Of a stretch of 64,000 nt of DNA, positions 35,140-46,900 are shown in pieces; position 1 is the first letter of the stretch; every line of letters starts with the position of its first letter. A model generated the notes under the pieces. That model saw only the letters and a list, made by a program, of their open reading frames with translations, did no database searches and was not told where the DNA came from. The stretch spans positions 64,704,410 through 64,768,409 of the forward strand of contig NC_089495.1 of the NCBI RefSeq assembly GCF_036850765.1, given 5' to 3'. The stretch comes from Saccopteryx bilineata. Taxonomy: Eukaryota > Chordata > Mammalia > Chiroptera > Emballonuridae. Position numbers and translations under genes: made by a program.

Positions 35140-35300
35140 TCCTGGTCAGATAGCTTCGTAGGTTGGAGCATTGTTCCAAAACACAGAGGTTTCTGGTTTG
35201 ATCCAGTCAGGGCACATACAGGAACAGATCAATGTTCCTTTTACTCTCCTTTTCTCTCTCTCTCTCTCTAAAGTCCATAAATAAATATTAAAAACAAAAA
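35140..35300 (+). repeat. SINE C (VES-like)
   Basis: Head GTCCTGGTCAGATAGCTTCG, GGTTTGATCCAGTCAGGGCA B-box side, GGAACAGATCAATGTTCC, CT-rich stretch and AAATAAATA tail. Confidence 0.75.
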
Positions 35301-35304
35301 ATTT

Positions 35305-36625
35305 TTTAAATGTTTATTTTTTTTAATTGTTGAACCAAGGTCCAACATTTGATGTCATTTCGCCTTTAATATGACAAGCAATACCTTTATTTGCTGTTCT
35401 ATTCATAAGTAACAGAGTTTCAAGGTTTCAGCAAAAGAGTAAGAAATTTTACCATCTCTGATTTTACTTCCTAGTTATATGTATACTAAGTTTTTATTAA
35501 ATTTCTTTGGGATCCAATACCTGTAAAGTAGTTCTGAAATCATTTACTGTATAAGTTAGGTCCTTTGCAAATTCAAGACTTATTTTGACTCCCTAAAAAA
35601 GGAATATATTGAAACCCACAAGCCTTATAGGAAAGAAGAGAAAGTTGGTACAAAAAGAATAGAAATCAGAAGGTTCAGGATTTCTATTTAGAGACAAATT
35701 TTCAAGAGTCTCATTCTTTTGTTGCCATGAAAATTAATAAATATGTATGTTTTTCATTTCTTTGTCCTTTTATAACTCTGCTAATGGTTTAAATTCTATG
35801 GGGAACAGTTCTTTGATTATCAGACCATTCAGATTGTATACAAAGAGAGGCAGATAATAATAGCTTATAAGAAAATTAAATACCAACACTAAAAGATAGC
35901 CTGAGAAGTAAACAAATAAGCAAAAAAATAACCTTAAAACTACCCAAACATAATAGCTCTTTTGGTCTCCTGAAAAAGTACTCACTTGCTAGAATTGAAC
36001 TCAATTGAGACAGCTAAACGTGAGATAGACACAAGCTTTCATACTTGTTTTGGGCATATCTTGATTAATTTGACACCACATATGTAAACCTAGATATATA
36101 AACATCATATTTTTATCCCGACATTCTTTACTTCTCTTTCTTTGAATGTTTAAACTTAACATTTGGAACCTTTCCAATGTTTTTGTTATTTTTAGCAAAA
36201 ATGTTCAGTTACATATAACCCAAAAGAGAAATTGCATAAGTAAAAATGTACATTTGGATCAAACAGCTAACTTCCAAACAAATATTAACAGCTATTTGCC
36301 TGGATTATACTTCTCAGTTAATTAATAAGTAGCTTCAGGGTTCTCTTCTTCAATAAAAAGGAGTCAATATACTTGAAGGGGAGCTTTAATAGGTAAACTC
36401 GATAAAAAATAGAGCCACATAAAGTAATTATGTGTATAGGACCTGGTTTTATAATTGTGACAAGTGTTTAAAAATTAAATATCTTACTAAAATTTAGAGA
36501 CAGCTTGTAAATTAACTTAATTTAAACTAAAAATTGAAACAAGCTTATTTCTCTGAGATTATCTTATCAAAAATAATTATTTCTGTATTGGAATGTGTAA
36601 AATACAAATGTAGAAAACAAAATCC
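35305..36625. other. Unassigned sequence
   Basis: AT-rich. No supported feature; minus-strand frames at 35770-35985 and 36001-36198 show no domain. Confidence 0.5.
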
Positions 36626-36629
36626 TCTT

Positions 36630-36801
36630 GGTCTGGATAGCTCAGTGGGTTAGAGCTATACATTAAAGTTGTCAGTTCTGTCCCCCATTGAAACACATAC
36701 AAGAAACAACCAATAAATGCAAAAATAAGTGAAACAACAAATTGATGTCTCTCTCTCTCTCTCCTTCCTCTCTCTTTATAAAGTCAATAAATAATTTTTT
36801 A
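36630..36801 (+). repeat. SINE C (VES-like)
   Basis: Head TTGGTCTGGATAGCTCAGTG, block AACAACCAATAAATGCAAAA, GAAACAACAAATTGATGTCT, CT tract and AATAAATAA tail. Confidence 0.75.
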
Positions 36802-37254
36802 AGGTAAAGAAGATCCTGAACTTTATTAATTCCCAGTTGAAGTGTGATCGTAAACATACTCACTATTCTCTACAAATTTTAGATGCTCATAGAAAAAAAT
36901 AAGCATGCCTGTTAGAAACATTTCTCACAAAATGAGCTTGACAGTGATTTTCAATTTAATAGTCAATGGTTTTCTGTTTCAGTAATATAAGGTTATAGTA
37001 ATTAAATATACAGAAATATAGAAAAATATAGAAGATATATAAAAATAATTATGATATAGTATTAGAATCAATTAATAAAATTAAAGTTATGCTGCATAGA
37101 TAGGAATATAGTGTGTACAAATATGATAAACAGATGCTGACTTTCGAGCAGAGCCCAGTCAGTATGTGTGTCAAGTTATATATAGATAACACCTGGTTTG
37201 ATGTCATAACTCTGTAAGTAAACATAAACAAGAAGCTTCCCTAGGAACATCTTG
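36802..37254. other. Unassigned sequence
   Basis: AT-rich, no supported feature. Confidence 0.5.
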
Positions 37255-37270
37255 AAAGTGGCTTGATATA

Positions 37271-37639
37271 CCCAGGCTGGCTGGCTCATTGGTAGAGCAT
37301 CAGCCCAGTGTGTGGAAGTCCTGAGTTTGATTGCCAGCCAGGGCACACAAGAGAAGCACCCATCTGCTTCTCCACCCTTCCCCCTCTCCTTCCTCTCTGT
37401 CTCTCCCTTCTCCTGCAGCCAGGGCTCCACTGGAGCAAAAGTTGACCTGGCTGCTGAAGATGGCTCGAGAGCCTCCACCTCAGGTTCTAGAATAGCTTTG
37501 GTTGCAACAAAGCAACACCCCAGGTGGGTAGAGCTTTGCCCCCTAGTGGTCATGATGGTTGGATCCAGGTTGGGCACTGGTGATAGTCTGTCTCTCTGCC
37601 TCCCCACTTCTCACTTCAGAAAAATACACTACACACACA
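37271..37639 (+). mobile_element. SINE A with 16-bp TSD
   Basis: Head CCCAGGCTGGCTGGCTCATT and full body. Flanks AAAGTGGCTTGATATA (37255-37270) and AAAGTGGCTTGATGTA (37640-37655). CTCF-like core TTGCCCCCTAGTGGT at 37536-37550. Confidence 0.9.
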
Positions 37640-37679
37640 AAAGTGGCTTGATGTAACATTTCAGTAGATTAATGTTAAA

Positions 37680-38110
37680 AGGGCTCCCTGTGAGGAAATC
37701 CCAAAAAGGTGGTTTGAGGTGATAATTCTATAGATTGACACATTAGAAGGCATTGGCCAGAAAAGGTAGTAAAACTCAGGGCCCCCCCTGCTGCGGTAGT
37801 CGCCCAGACTCCAACATGGACGGGGACTGTCTCCATGCTACTCTGACCAAAGACAACCAAGAGGAGTATGCCAATGGGGCCCCCTTAAGCTGTACCCAGG
37901 CACGCCAAAAGGATTTGTGAGTAGCAAACTGTCTGTGTGATTCTTGCAACTAACTTATGTGTCAGTCGTGTCTTTCCTCCAGTTGGTCTCGGCACTGATA
38001 AGTAGGATCATAGCCACCTCAAGAGTAGTCTCAAAGAGATTGCCAGCCCTGCTGATAAGCAGGAGTGTCCCACTGTGCGGGGAAGTCAAATTAAGGACAC
38101 CTGGTCAACG
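37680..38110. other. Unclassified GC-richer segment
   Basis: It stands out from AT-rich surroundings (for example GGCCCCCCCTGCTGCGGTAG and CCAACATGGACGGGGACTG) and contains two similar GCACTGATAAGTAGGA and CCTGCTGATAAGCAGGA blocks about 55-60 bp apart. It could be an LTR piece. The frames 37675-37860 (minus) and 37944-38393 (plus) have no domain I know. Confidence 0.3.
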
Positions 38111-38114
38111 TAGA

Positions 38115-39245
38115 GCTCTGGCTCTACTGGAACATATTCCCTTTTTCTTATGTACTCCAGAACTTAAGTGTAAAATAATAGCTCAACACTTCCAATGGCA
38201 CACCACCCTTTCGCTCTCAACCTTACCACTAATACATTTCAGAATTTCCATTCAATTGTTAACACAATCTCATACTGTCAAGCCATATAAGTTAAAATTG
38301 TTCTTTCAGTTTCTTGGCTTACTGAAGCCAGTTGGTCTCTTCCCAGATATTTGTGTGTTAGGAGACAGAATCTCTATGCTTCTCACTTCATGACAATGAA
38401 TCCTTACAGTTTGAGAGTCAGTTCAAATTTTATTTAGAAACAAAAAAAAATTTTTTTTTTTTTTTGATTTTTGAGAATCCATTTTCAGTCTGGAATTTTT
38501 TTAAAAATATATTTCTTACTTGACAAGATAGAGGATGTTTACTTTGATCACATTTATTTCTACTCATTTTTCTAGGCCCACGAATGGCTTTTTAAACATA
38601 AATTTGCTAAGAAGAAATTCTTGTTCTCCATTTTATGTGTAGCCAGTAATCTAAGATTGGGTTTCTGTATTAAAATGGTGGCAATAATATAAAATACAAA
38701 TAAATATTTTTAAATTCTGTTTGGTAGACATTTAATCTTTTAAGGAAAAATATCCTACAAATATATACCTAAATTGAAGAAATAAGTAAGAAAAATAAGT
38801 CAATTCAGAAAGAAATTTCTAATAATAGAATATAAGTGCTATAGAATCAATGGCACAGAGGAGGTTAAAGTCCATATTTATCTTCTCTATTTTCTCACCA
38901 TCTATTCTCTTGGTCTTCTCCTAGTTCACTCACATTACAGTAATCTATTGCAATTATCACATCTAAAATTAATAATAAAAATCAAACCCCAAATTCATTA
39001 AGTTTACTTTTTACTGAACATTGCTGTACTTTGTACTGCTGCTCATCCTTTCATTTTCTGGTAATCCTCTCTTCTTTTTGTTACATTGTCCCTTTCAGAT
39101 TTCCTCTTACGTTTTCAGGCTCCTTCCCCATGGCCTCATTATTTATCTTCCTGACTGTGTACAGTTAGAATGAGAATTCTTAAGGTTCCCTGTTTGTTTA
39201 TCTTTTCTCTTTCATTATTATTTAATTGTAATGTTAATAACTACT
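38115..39245. other. Unassigned sequence, partly L2-like
   Basis: Contains a T-rich tract at 38452-38465. The segment 38,870-39,170 is pyrimidine-rich and may be L2, weakly. Confidence 0.4.
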
Positions 39246-39247
39246 TT

Positions 39248-39470
39248 ACAGAGTGGTCAAAAGCATAACCTTTGAAGTCAGACAGGCTGGTTTGTATTGT
39301 AAGCTTTGATATTTAATACTTGTATAGTTTTGAAGAAAGTGACTTTACCACTCTGAAGGGCATCTTCTATATCAGTAAAATGGAGGTAATGTTATTAATA
39401 TCATAATTAGTTTGTATATATCAAAGAAACACCTCTAGTATGTTCTAGCTACCACTATCCTCTTGGTGTT
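39248..39470 (+). repeat. MIR SINE
   Basis: Clear MIR order: AGAGTGGTCAAAAGCATAAC, CAGACAGGCTGGTTTGTATT, GTGACTTTACCACTCTGAAG, ATCAGTAAAATGGAGGTAAT. Confidence 0.75.
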
Positions 39471-39474
39471 ACTG

Positions 39475-40210
39475 ATTACAAAATTTAGGTTTGTTTAAAC
39501 TACTTGTCCATTATCTAAACATCCTCTAAATATTTTCTTCCAAAGTTTATAATGTAACTAAAAAAAATTTTAAAAAGCTAACATAATTATTCTACAAAAT
39601 ACATTGTCTTTAAAATATTTGCATATAAATTATTTAAATATAGTAATAAACCCATGTTGAAATATAAAATATGTTTTATATGTTTTAGATATTAACAAGA
39701 GTGGTAACCTTCAATATAGTCATATATAAATATAATTTATTCCAATACTTGGGTTTATAATATAAATATTACTCTAAATATTTTTAAATATTAGCATACT
39801 ATAGAAATGTTAACTAAAACATTGTTTTTTTTCTCTTAGAAAAAATAAAATAAATATATGTAGATAAAATTCTTCCAGATATATATTTATTGATTCAATG
39901 AAGTTATATGACAAAAATGTCTACAGTCAAATTGGTGATTTTCAAAATTTTTACTGACTGGGAGGCTAAAAGTTATTTTAAGAAATAAAATGTCCAAAAA
40001 TAACATAAAAATTGATATATAGCTAATAAACTAAGAACAATAGAAAACTTTTGTTTTTCCTATAGAAAAAAATGAAATATCATTTGTTTTAGATTTAGTA
40101 ATGAGAAAGTAAATAATATAAAGAAAATAAGCAAACCTCATGCAAAGTTTGATCAACAAATAGAAACGTTATCATTACATATTAATTTTTAAAAGAATGA
40201 TTAGATTATG
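39475..40210. other. Unassigned, very AT-rich
   Basis: Dense TA, ATAAA and TTTAAA words and no coding signal. Confidence 0.5.
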
Positions 40211-40214
40211 ACTA

Positions 40215-40580
40215 TCTGCTAGCTAGAGCAGCCCATCTGCTCCACAAGGGATAGCTCAGGCAGTGAGATTCCCAAGGTGAAGAAAGCATGAGAAGCTGGA
40301 GGAATATGAGCATGCTGCAATGCCTTATTCCTATCCTAGCAGTGCCAGAGCGGTAGATAGAGTGCTTAGGGAGAATAGTGGCATGGTGCCAACATTATTA
40401 CATCAGTACAAAGGACAGAGAGATGATGCCATGGCTTACATAGCAGTTGCTGAGTCAGGCAACCCTGAAAGGCATGGGAGCCAGATGGCCTCTGAAGTCC
40501 AGGTTGCTGACCAAAGCCCACATCCTGGGTCCCACTGTCATTTCCTCACACTAGTTATTAATTTTTTGGTGTGAAATGAT
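40215..40580. other. Unexplained unique-looking segment
   Basis: Less AT-rich than its flanks and not an obvious SINE, LINE or LTR. An 84-codon plus-strand frame (40320-40574) begins with ATG and contains AVAESGNPERHGSQMA, which matches no family I know. No splice or promoter context can be argued. It could be a worn repeat, a processed pseudogene fragment or unique DNA. Confidence 0.3.
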
Positions 40581-40584
40581 CTGG

Positions 40585-41225
40585 AATGTTCAGATTTGGG
40601 CCACAGGGCTGATCTTTATCTCAAATATGGTTTTTTTCTCATTTTTTGAGAGATTTTCTAACAATGTTAGTCAAATTCATTATACTACATTAGAATTTTT
40701 CTTTAAAATAAAACACTAATTTACAGTTAAAATGACCTATTTTCCCAAGATTTATGGTCACTATTTTTTTTATGATCATGCTCCTGAGAAATTAAGTGAT
40801 GGTAAGTTTTCATCACAGATAAGTCAATTCCCGATGAGTTTAAAAATGAGAACTCAGACAAGCTTCTCTCCTATTTAGTATGTGTATTTCTATTTCTTGA
40901 AATATGAGAGGCACTTATTTCTGAATCTAAACAGGGATAAGGTTACTTTAATAAATATTCTTAAATGAATATAATATCAAATTTCATTTCTTTATTTCAG
41001 TAGGTTTGATTGTTGCAAAATAGAGCAAATAGTAGCTCGCCAAAAAGGACATCTAAATTTCTATGAAAATATGCAGAACATACCAAACACACCAGATCAA
41101 ACATATAGAAAATATGTCCCCGAAAGATGGTCATGTAGCCATTTCCTCACACACTGAGCTCTTGTGCTAAGATAAATCATTTAGATTCTACACTTTTACA
41201 AAGCTCAAGATTTAGTAGATGAGAG
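40585..41225. other. Unassigned sequence
   Basis: No supported feature. Confidence 0.5.
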
Positions 41226-41229
41226 AGAT

Positions 41230-41356
41230 ATCAGACTGAAAATGATATGGTGGTATAGCAGCTGCAATGATAGTATTTTTAACAAGTAGATGAAAGCACA
41301 CATGATGAACTCTTAGTTTAACCTGGCAGGAATTGGGTAGGAATTAGGAAAGGTTT

Positions 41357-41391
<35 letters not shown>

Positions 41392-41970
41392 ACTGAAATG
41401 CATTGGGAAAAAAAAGTTCATATGGGTTGACATTTTCCATAATAGTATTGCTAAAAAGACATTGCTATCAATAGATGTTATAATAAAAGCAATGAGGTGA
41501 GAAAGTGCATAGTGCATATGGAGAAATGTAAGAGCTTTAGTACAGAGGCACTTTATTCATAAAAATATGAATCATGAGTGTGTAGAGACTCAGATGTAGG
41601 GAGGGATCAGATCAGAGAAAGTTTTTTGTGTCCTATTAAAAAGCTTGAGTTCTATTGAATCAGTATTTGATGTTGCTACAGAGTTTAAGCAGGGTAAAGT
41701 AAATGTGAAAGTTGGTTTTTAGGCAGACTATTTTGGCCACACAGTGGAAAATAGATTTGAATACAACCAAAGAAATGACAGAAAGCTTTGGTAGTTTTTC
41801 TAGCTACAAATGATAATGGCTGTAATAACAGTGGAGGTCATAAAAATGGAACAGATAAGTGTCTGAGAATAATTCAGAAAGCATAAGCAGTGAAATTGGC
41901 CTAGATAATATGGGTAAAGAGACTAGGGAATCGTCTCTTTTATTGACTACTGGCTACAAAATAATGCCAA
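41230..41970 (+). repeat. Old mammalian repeat, class unassigned
   Basis: Blocks such as GGGATCAGATCAGAGAAAGT, TAAAAAGCTTGAGTTCTATT, AAGCAGGGTAAAGTAAATGT and GACTATTTTGGCCACACAGT follow a familiar ancient repeat whose class I cannot fix. A pure A tract lies at 41362-41388. Confidence 0.35.
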
Positions 41971-42302
41971 AAGCAATGCTAGAGTAACAACCAATAAGTA
42001 GCTAAAAAAGCGTGTACAGTTGATTTTGAGGTATCTCTAATAAATTCAGGTAAAGTTGTGGAGTAAGAACTTAGGTATTGAATATGCTAATACAATCTAG
42101 AAGTTCTTTAGCAAATCTATAATAATTAAAAGAGAGTAATTAGGTCACTCAAAGAGGAGACTAATGAATAAGAAGATCAAACAACCAAAAATGAATCTAG
42201 ATTTTTATTAAGCAAGAAGACAAAAGAAGCAAATGGGGAAAGGAGAGAATTTTCAGAAACTACAAGTCTGATTTCACGGACATTAAAAGAGTGGAACATT
42301 TT

Positions 42303-42714
42303 GCCTGACCAGGCAGTGGAGCAGTAGATAGAGTGGAAGACTGGGATGCAGAAGACCCAGGTTTGAAACCCCAAGGTCACCAGCTTGAGTGTGGGCTCAT
42401 CCAGCTTGAATGCAGGCTCACTGGCTTGAGTGTGGGGTTGCTGGTTTGAGTGTCGGATTATAGACATAACCCTGTGGTCTCTGGCTTGAGCCCCAAAGGT
42501 CACTGACTTGAAGCTCAAGGTCGCTAGCTTGAGCCGAGGTCACCAGCTTGAGTAAAGAGTCACTTACTCTGCTGTAGCTCCCCAGTCAAGGCACATATGA
42601 GAAAGCAATCAATGAACAACTGAGGAGCCGCAAGGAAGAATTGATGCTTCTCATCTCTCCCTTCCTGTCTGTCTGTCCCTATCTGTTCTTTTCACTGTGT
42701 CTCTCTGTTTCTGT

Positions 42715-42757
<43 letters not shown>

Positions 42758-42763
42758 ACACAC
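42303..42763 (+). mobile_element. SINE B, long form, with CA-repeat tail
   Basis: Head GCCTGACCAGGCAGTGGAGC, about ten CTTGAGT or CTTGAGC modules, GAGAAAGCAATCAATGAACA, and a tail that has become a (CA)n tract at 42716-42763. Flanks AAAAGAGTGGAACATTTT (42285-42302) and AAAAGGAGTAGAATATTTT (42764-42782) are an imperfect TSD. Confidence 0.88.
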
Positions 42764-42782
42764 AAAAGGAGTAGAATATTTT

Positions 42783-43110
42783 AAGAAATACAGTTCTTCA
42801 AGGTGTCAATGCATTATTGGTCAAATGAAGCTAAGAGTCTCCTCTCTGGAAACTCTCAGAGGAAGTAAAGCCATATGGGCAGCTGGGTTCCTCTTTGTTC
42901 ATGGTTTCATTTTTAAGTAAAATATTAGAGAATTCCAGTGCTGGAAAGCACAGTTTACAAGAGATTATTTTGGTAGTAGTGTTTTAAAGTTCAAACTAAG
43001 GTTGTCTAAGGATTGGGTGAAAAATGAAAGACAAACCTGGAGTTGAAATATGACAGAGCTGTGGAGTCAGGAAATCCAGTCTGAGAACTATAAGGCCATA
43101 TTAAGATGTC
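42783..43110. other. Unassigned sequence
   Basis: No supported feature. Confidence 0.5.
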
Positions 43111-43114
43111 ACAT

Positions 43115-43595
43115 TAATTTCCTACTGCTGCTATAACAGATCACCACAAACTAAGGGGTTTTAAAGTAGCATAAATTTATTGTCTTGCAGTCCTGTGATT
43201 TAGAAATCCCATACAGGTCTCACTGAGCCAACATCAAAGTATTGGTAAAACTGCACTTTCTGTTGAAAGCCTTTGGGAGAAATCTGTTTCGTTGTCCTAT
43301 CCAGCTTCTACAGGCTGTACATGTTCCTGGCTCGTGATTCCTTTTTCCAAATTCAAAACTAGGAAGCTTGTATCTTTCTGATCATTCTCTTGCAGTCACA
43401 TTTCTTTCTAACTCTCTTCTCTGCTTCACTCTTTCATTTTAAGCACCTTTGTAATTGTATTTAATTTACCCAGTTGATCAAGAAAAATCTTCCTTTCTCA
43501 ATGTCTTTAACTTAATCCCTTTTTCATGTTAATTAACATTATTGGTCCTAAACATTATAACATAACGGTCTTTGGGGAAGACATTTTTCTTATTC
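43115..43595 (-). repeat. MaLR (MLT1/MST-type) LTR, antisense
   Basis: The plus strand shows the antisense hallmark CTGCTGCTATAACAGATCAC, CACAAACTAAGGGGTTTTAA, ATTTATTGTCTTGCAGTCCT, then TTTACCCAGTTGATCAAG, CTTTAACTTAATCCC, and a GGGGAAGACATTTTTCTTAT end. Confidence 0.7.
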
Positions 43596-43740
43596 TGTTT
43601 TTCATACCTTTACAGGTTCTTATGTGTGTTTTTCCATGTGTGTGTATATCTGTACTCAAAAACACACAAATATTCACATACACATGATTCACAGTATTTG
43701 CAGAACTTATGTTCAAGTCATTAAAAATGATGAATTAGAG

Positions 43741-43999
43741 CAACAATTTTCAGCTTTGTTTATCTCAAGACACCCAAACTAATAATTAAAATTCTGTGAC
43801 ACGCCAAAAATATATATTTTTTGCCATTGAGAAAAAAAAAGGGATAATTTGATTGTCTCACATCAGATGGCTATATTTGTGTGGGCAGTTGTTACTTTTT
43901 ATTTGAAAATCTAAGGGGGAAAAGGTCAGTGTCCCCAACTAAATAGTCAGCTTTTGCATGTTTTAAAATTTGTTGTGGCATATCAGTTGAAAACCACTA
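43741..43999. mobile_element. hAT MITE with 8-bp TSD
   Basis: 259 bp flanked by AATTAGAG (43733-43740) and AATTAGAA (44000-44007), the 8-bp duplication typical of hAT. Short worn inverted ends: CAACAATTTTCAGC against TAGTGGTTTTCAAC. The interior (GACACGCCAAAAATA, CACATCAGATGGCTATATTT, AAATAGTCAGCTTTTGCATG) has no coding capacity. Confidence 0.75.
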
Positions 44000-44007
44000 A
44001 ATTAGAA

Positions 44008-45040
44008 AATAAAAAGCCATTGATCCTAAAAGAAATACAAACTTAGGTTCCTGTAAGCCACTGGTCACATATTTAGGTTAACTGATCAATAAATAAGCTT
44101 GTTTTTCATAAACTTGTTTAAACACAACTTATTTAATATATACTTTAATATAACTTATTTAATATATGTTGATTTATTAATTCTGAACTCACAGACAATA
44201 TTACTAGAACTCATGCTTGAATGAAGCTTACCTCGTATAAATATTTTTTCTGTAAAGCATTATAGCCTTTCTTCTGTTAGGAACAAAAGAAATCACACCT
44301 CATGTTTTTGAGTGTCATTTTAAATCAACAAAAGTATCAAAAGTGAAAACTGTGTCAGTAAATACACTACAAAAGACACTTGTTTACAATATGGTAATTG
44401 AAACAAAAAGAACCATGTCTCATTGGACCTCAGCTGGGAATGTGGGAGCCACGTGACTCAAACTTTTTACTGCTCTGTGCATATGCATGAATACAAATGA
44501 CCACAAAATTTGGTAGGTTAGAAATACATTTTGGTGGTGAGACAAATTTACAAATAACGACAATAATTAAGATCGGCTATAAATATAGTCACATATATGT
44601 ACACATACACACACACACACACACAAAATTCTTTACAAAAGATAAAATGCAATGTAATGTGTGCCTTAAATAGTTTAGATAAATATGTTAGTATATTTTA
44701 ATCTCTCTTGACTTTAATTATCAAGATTTATAATTTGGATATTACTTTGTACTCTTTAAAAACTTTTTCTCAATCTCCTGTTATCTAACATCATTTTGTG
44801 GTAAATTTCATTAAATGTAATTTAAAATAATAAAATCAACAAAATGCAAAAGATGATATTAATAAATAGACAAAGTTATTGCTATAAGAACTTATAAAAT
44901 TACATGCATCAAAGATGGGAGAGCTGGATTTTATTACTTTAGCAGAGAAAAAATGTTGAGCTGCTTTGCTGTAATGGAATTAAGAAAAATCATGAGAAAA
45001 ATGCTGATAGTCAAAAAAGAAACTCAGAATTAGAAAAAGT
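44008..45040. other. Unassigned sequence with a CA microsatellite
   Basis: AT-rich. (CA)n at about 44598-44626. No other supported feature. Confidence 0.5.
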
Positions 45041-45044
45041 TATT

Positions 45045-45407
45045 TGTTGAGGCAACAATGAACTACTCAGGGACCAGACAAAATGCTCCAAGAGGGTGAG
45101 GGGAGTCAACACCACCAGTCATTAGACCGAAAAACTGAAGCCACGTCCCTGACCTTACTCAGATATTTATTAGTCAGGAAGCAGACAGCAGTTTTCAAGG
45201 GTGAAATAAAGTGCAAAGAATATGCTGACTCCTAATCTCTGTTCTGAGAACCCAAACATTTCTTGTTGCTGAATCTTATCCTGCTGTTGTGCTGTTTCCA
45301 GCATGCACTGTTTCCAGAATGGGTCAGAGAGGCCCCTGGACTCTCGTCTGCTCAGGACTTTTGCCCTAGGATGCCTCACTGTCTTAAATTATTGTCCTAA
45401 CTCAGCA
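45045..45407 (-). repeat. LTR, antisense
   Basis: On the minus strand it starts TGCTGAGTTAGGAC at 45407 and ends TTGCCTCAACA. It contains CTAATAAATATCTGAG (AATAAA signal) and a GTCTGGTCCCTGAGTAGTTC end, so a short solo LTR of about 363 bp is the best reading. It includes a small internal repeat, GTTTCCAG-N-TGCACTGTTTCCAG. The TSD is unclear (GTTATT against TATTTT). Confidence 0.5.
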
Positions 45408-45409
45408 TA

Positions 45410-45955
45410 TTTTCAGAGCATATTCTTAGAGTTATTTTAAAAAATGTCTTATGCTTTTATCAATTTACAAACAAGAAAAATCATACTATGGTATTCAGTA
45501 GGACAAAATGAGCCACTTAGAAGATACCAGCCATGCATCTACGTACCATATGGTAATAAGGAACAAAAAATTCTTCATGTGTTTTTCTAAATTGAAGTTA
45601 GACCATAACCAACCAACTTAATTCTTATTGAAATTACAAAAGTAGCGCCCCATTTTCCCTTCCTAATAGATGGCCCATGATTGTGTGTGAAAAATACTGA
45701 AAGGTACATGTTTGTATGCATGTATCTGTGTCTCTGTGTGGGTCTATATCTGTGTATGTGTAGACGTGAAACTTAGTAACTAGCAATAATTTAAAACTGT
45801 CTCTTTCTGGCCATCTAAACCACAAACAAAGAAATGAAGATGCCCAGATTTTTGCCAAGTTGCAGACTTCATCACCCCATGTGAAAAACAGAACTCTTGA
45901 TTTCCCACCAATAAAATTCCAAAACTTGCTTCAAATTCTTAATCTCTATCATATA
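45410..45955. other. Unassigned sequence
   Basis: No supported feature. Confidence 0.5.
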
Positions 45956-45959
45956 AGAA

Positions 45960-46680
45960 AATTATATCCAACAGATTGTTCAAGCCAATAAATCTAATAT
46001 TTTATTTTTGTCTTTATTTAACCACCCACATCTATCAGATCATCAGATTTTTCTCAATTGTAACTTTACAGCATACCTTGATTCACAGATTTTTCCCTAT
46101 CTCCACCTCTATAACCTAATTTCTAGCTATTTTTTCCTACTGGATATTTTCCTTATTGCCTCTTAAAGGGTTTCCTAGCTTCTATTTCTGCTTCCAGAAA
46201 TTCAGTTCCCCAAAAACAAATATGTATATTTTAATGTGAATCATGTCACGTTACTTGCTTCTTAATACGCTACAACTACTTTCCATTTATAATCTACTCC
46301 TAAGCAATTTATAAGCCCTTACAGAATCAGAATCTTGCCTGTTTCCAACATCATATTATAGCAAGAGCTTTCCTCTTTCCTCTTGTGCTGCAGTATTCCA
46401 GACTTTATTTACTTCTCCAAAAACCAAACTCAGCTTCACCTTAGGATGTGTGCCCTAGCCCTTTTGTAAAGTCTGATAATTCCAGATCCCTTCACTCTCT
46501 ATATATTTTTTTTCTTAACTATTATAGATATTTTAAGGACACAATATATGTTTTAATTTTTCTTTTTCTTTTCCATGATCAGTAGAGTGTAAGCTCCAGG
46601 AAAGGAGAGACTTATTTATACTAGTCTGTAGCCCTTGCCTCTAGAAAGCTTTTACTGAATATATGTTGCATTCCATCAAC
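45960..46680 (+). repeat. L2 3' region
   Basis: Colinear with the end of L2: GAATCATGTCACGTTACTTG, TACAACTACTTTCCATTTAT, TCTTGTGCTGCAGTATTCC, then GTAAGCTCCAGGAAAGGAGA and GCTTTTACTGAATATATGTT. Confidence 0.65.
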
Positions 46681-46729
46681 ACTATCATTGTAGATATAAA
46701 ATATCATATTTAATATTAGTTACACAGAA

Positions 46730-46900
46730 CCCTGACAGGTTACCTTAGTTGGTTAAGAGCATTGTCCCAAAACAAGTTTGCAGGTTTGATCCCTGGTCAG
46801 GGTACACACGGGAAGCAACCAAAACATTCACAACTGGATTAAACAACAAATGGTTCCTTTCCCCCTTTTCTCTTTCTCCCTTCCTTTCCCTGACTTTCAA
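46730..46900 (+). repeat. SINE C (VES-like) at the hAT breakpoint
   Basis: Head ACCCTGACAGGTTACCTTAG, GGTTTGATCCCTGGTCAGGG B-box, GAAGCAACCAAAACATTCAC, CCTTTTCTCTTTCTCCC tail. It abuts hAT coding sequence on the right and non-hAT sequence on the left. Confidence 0.75.
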
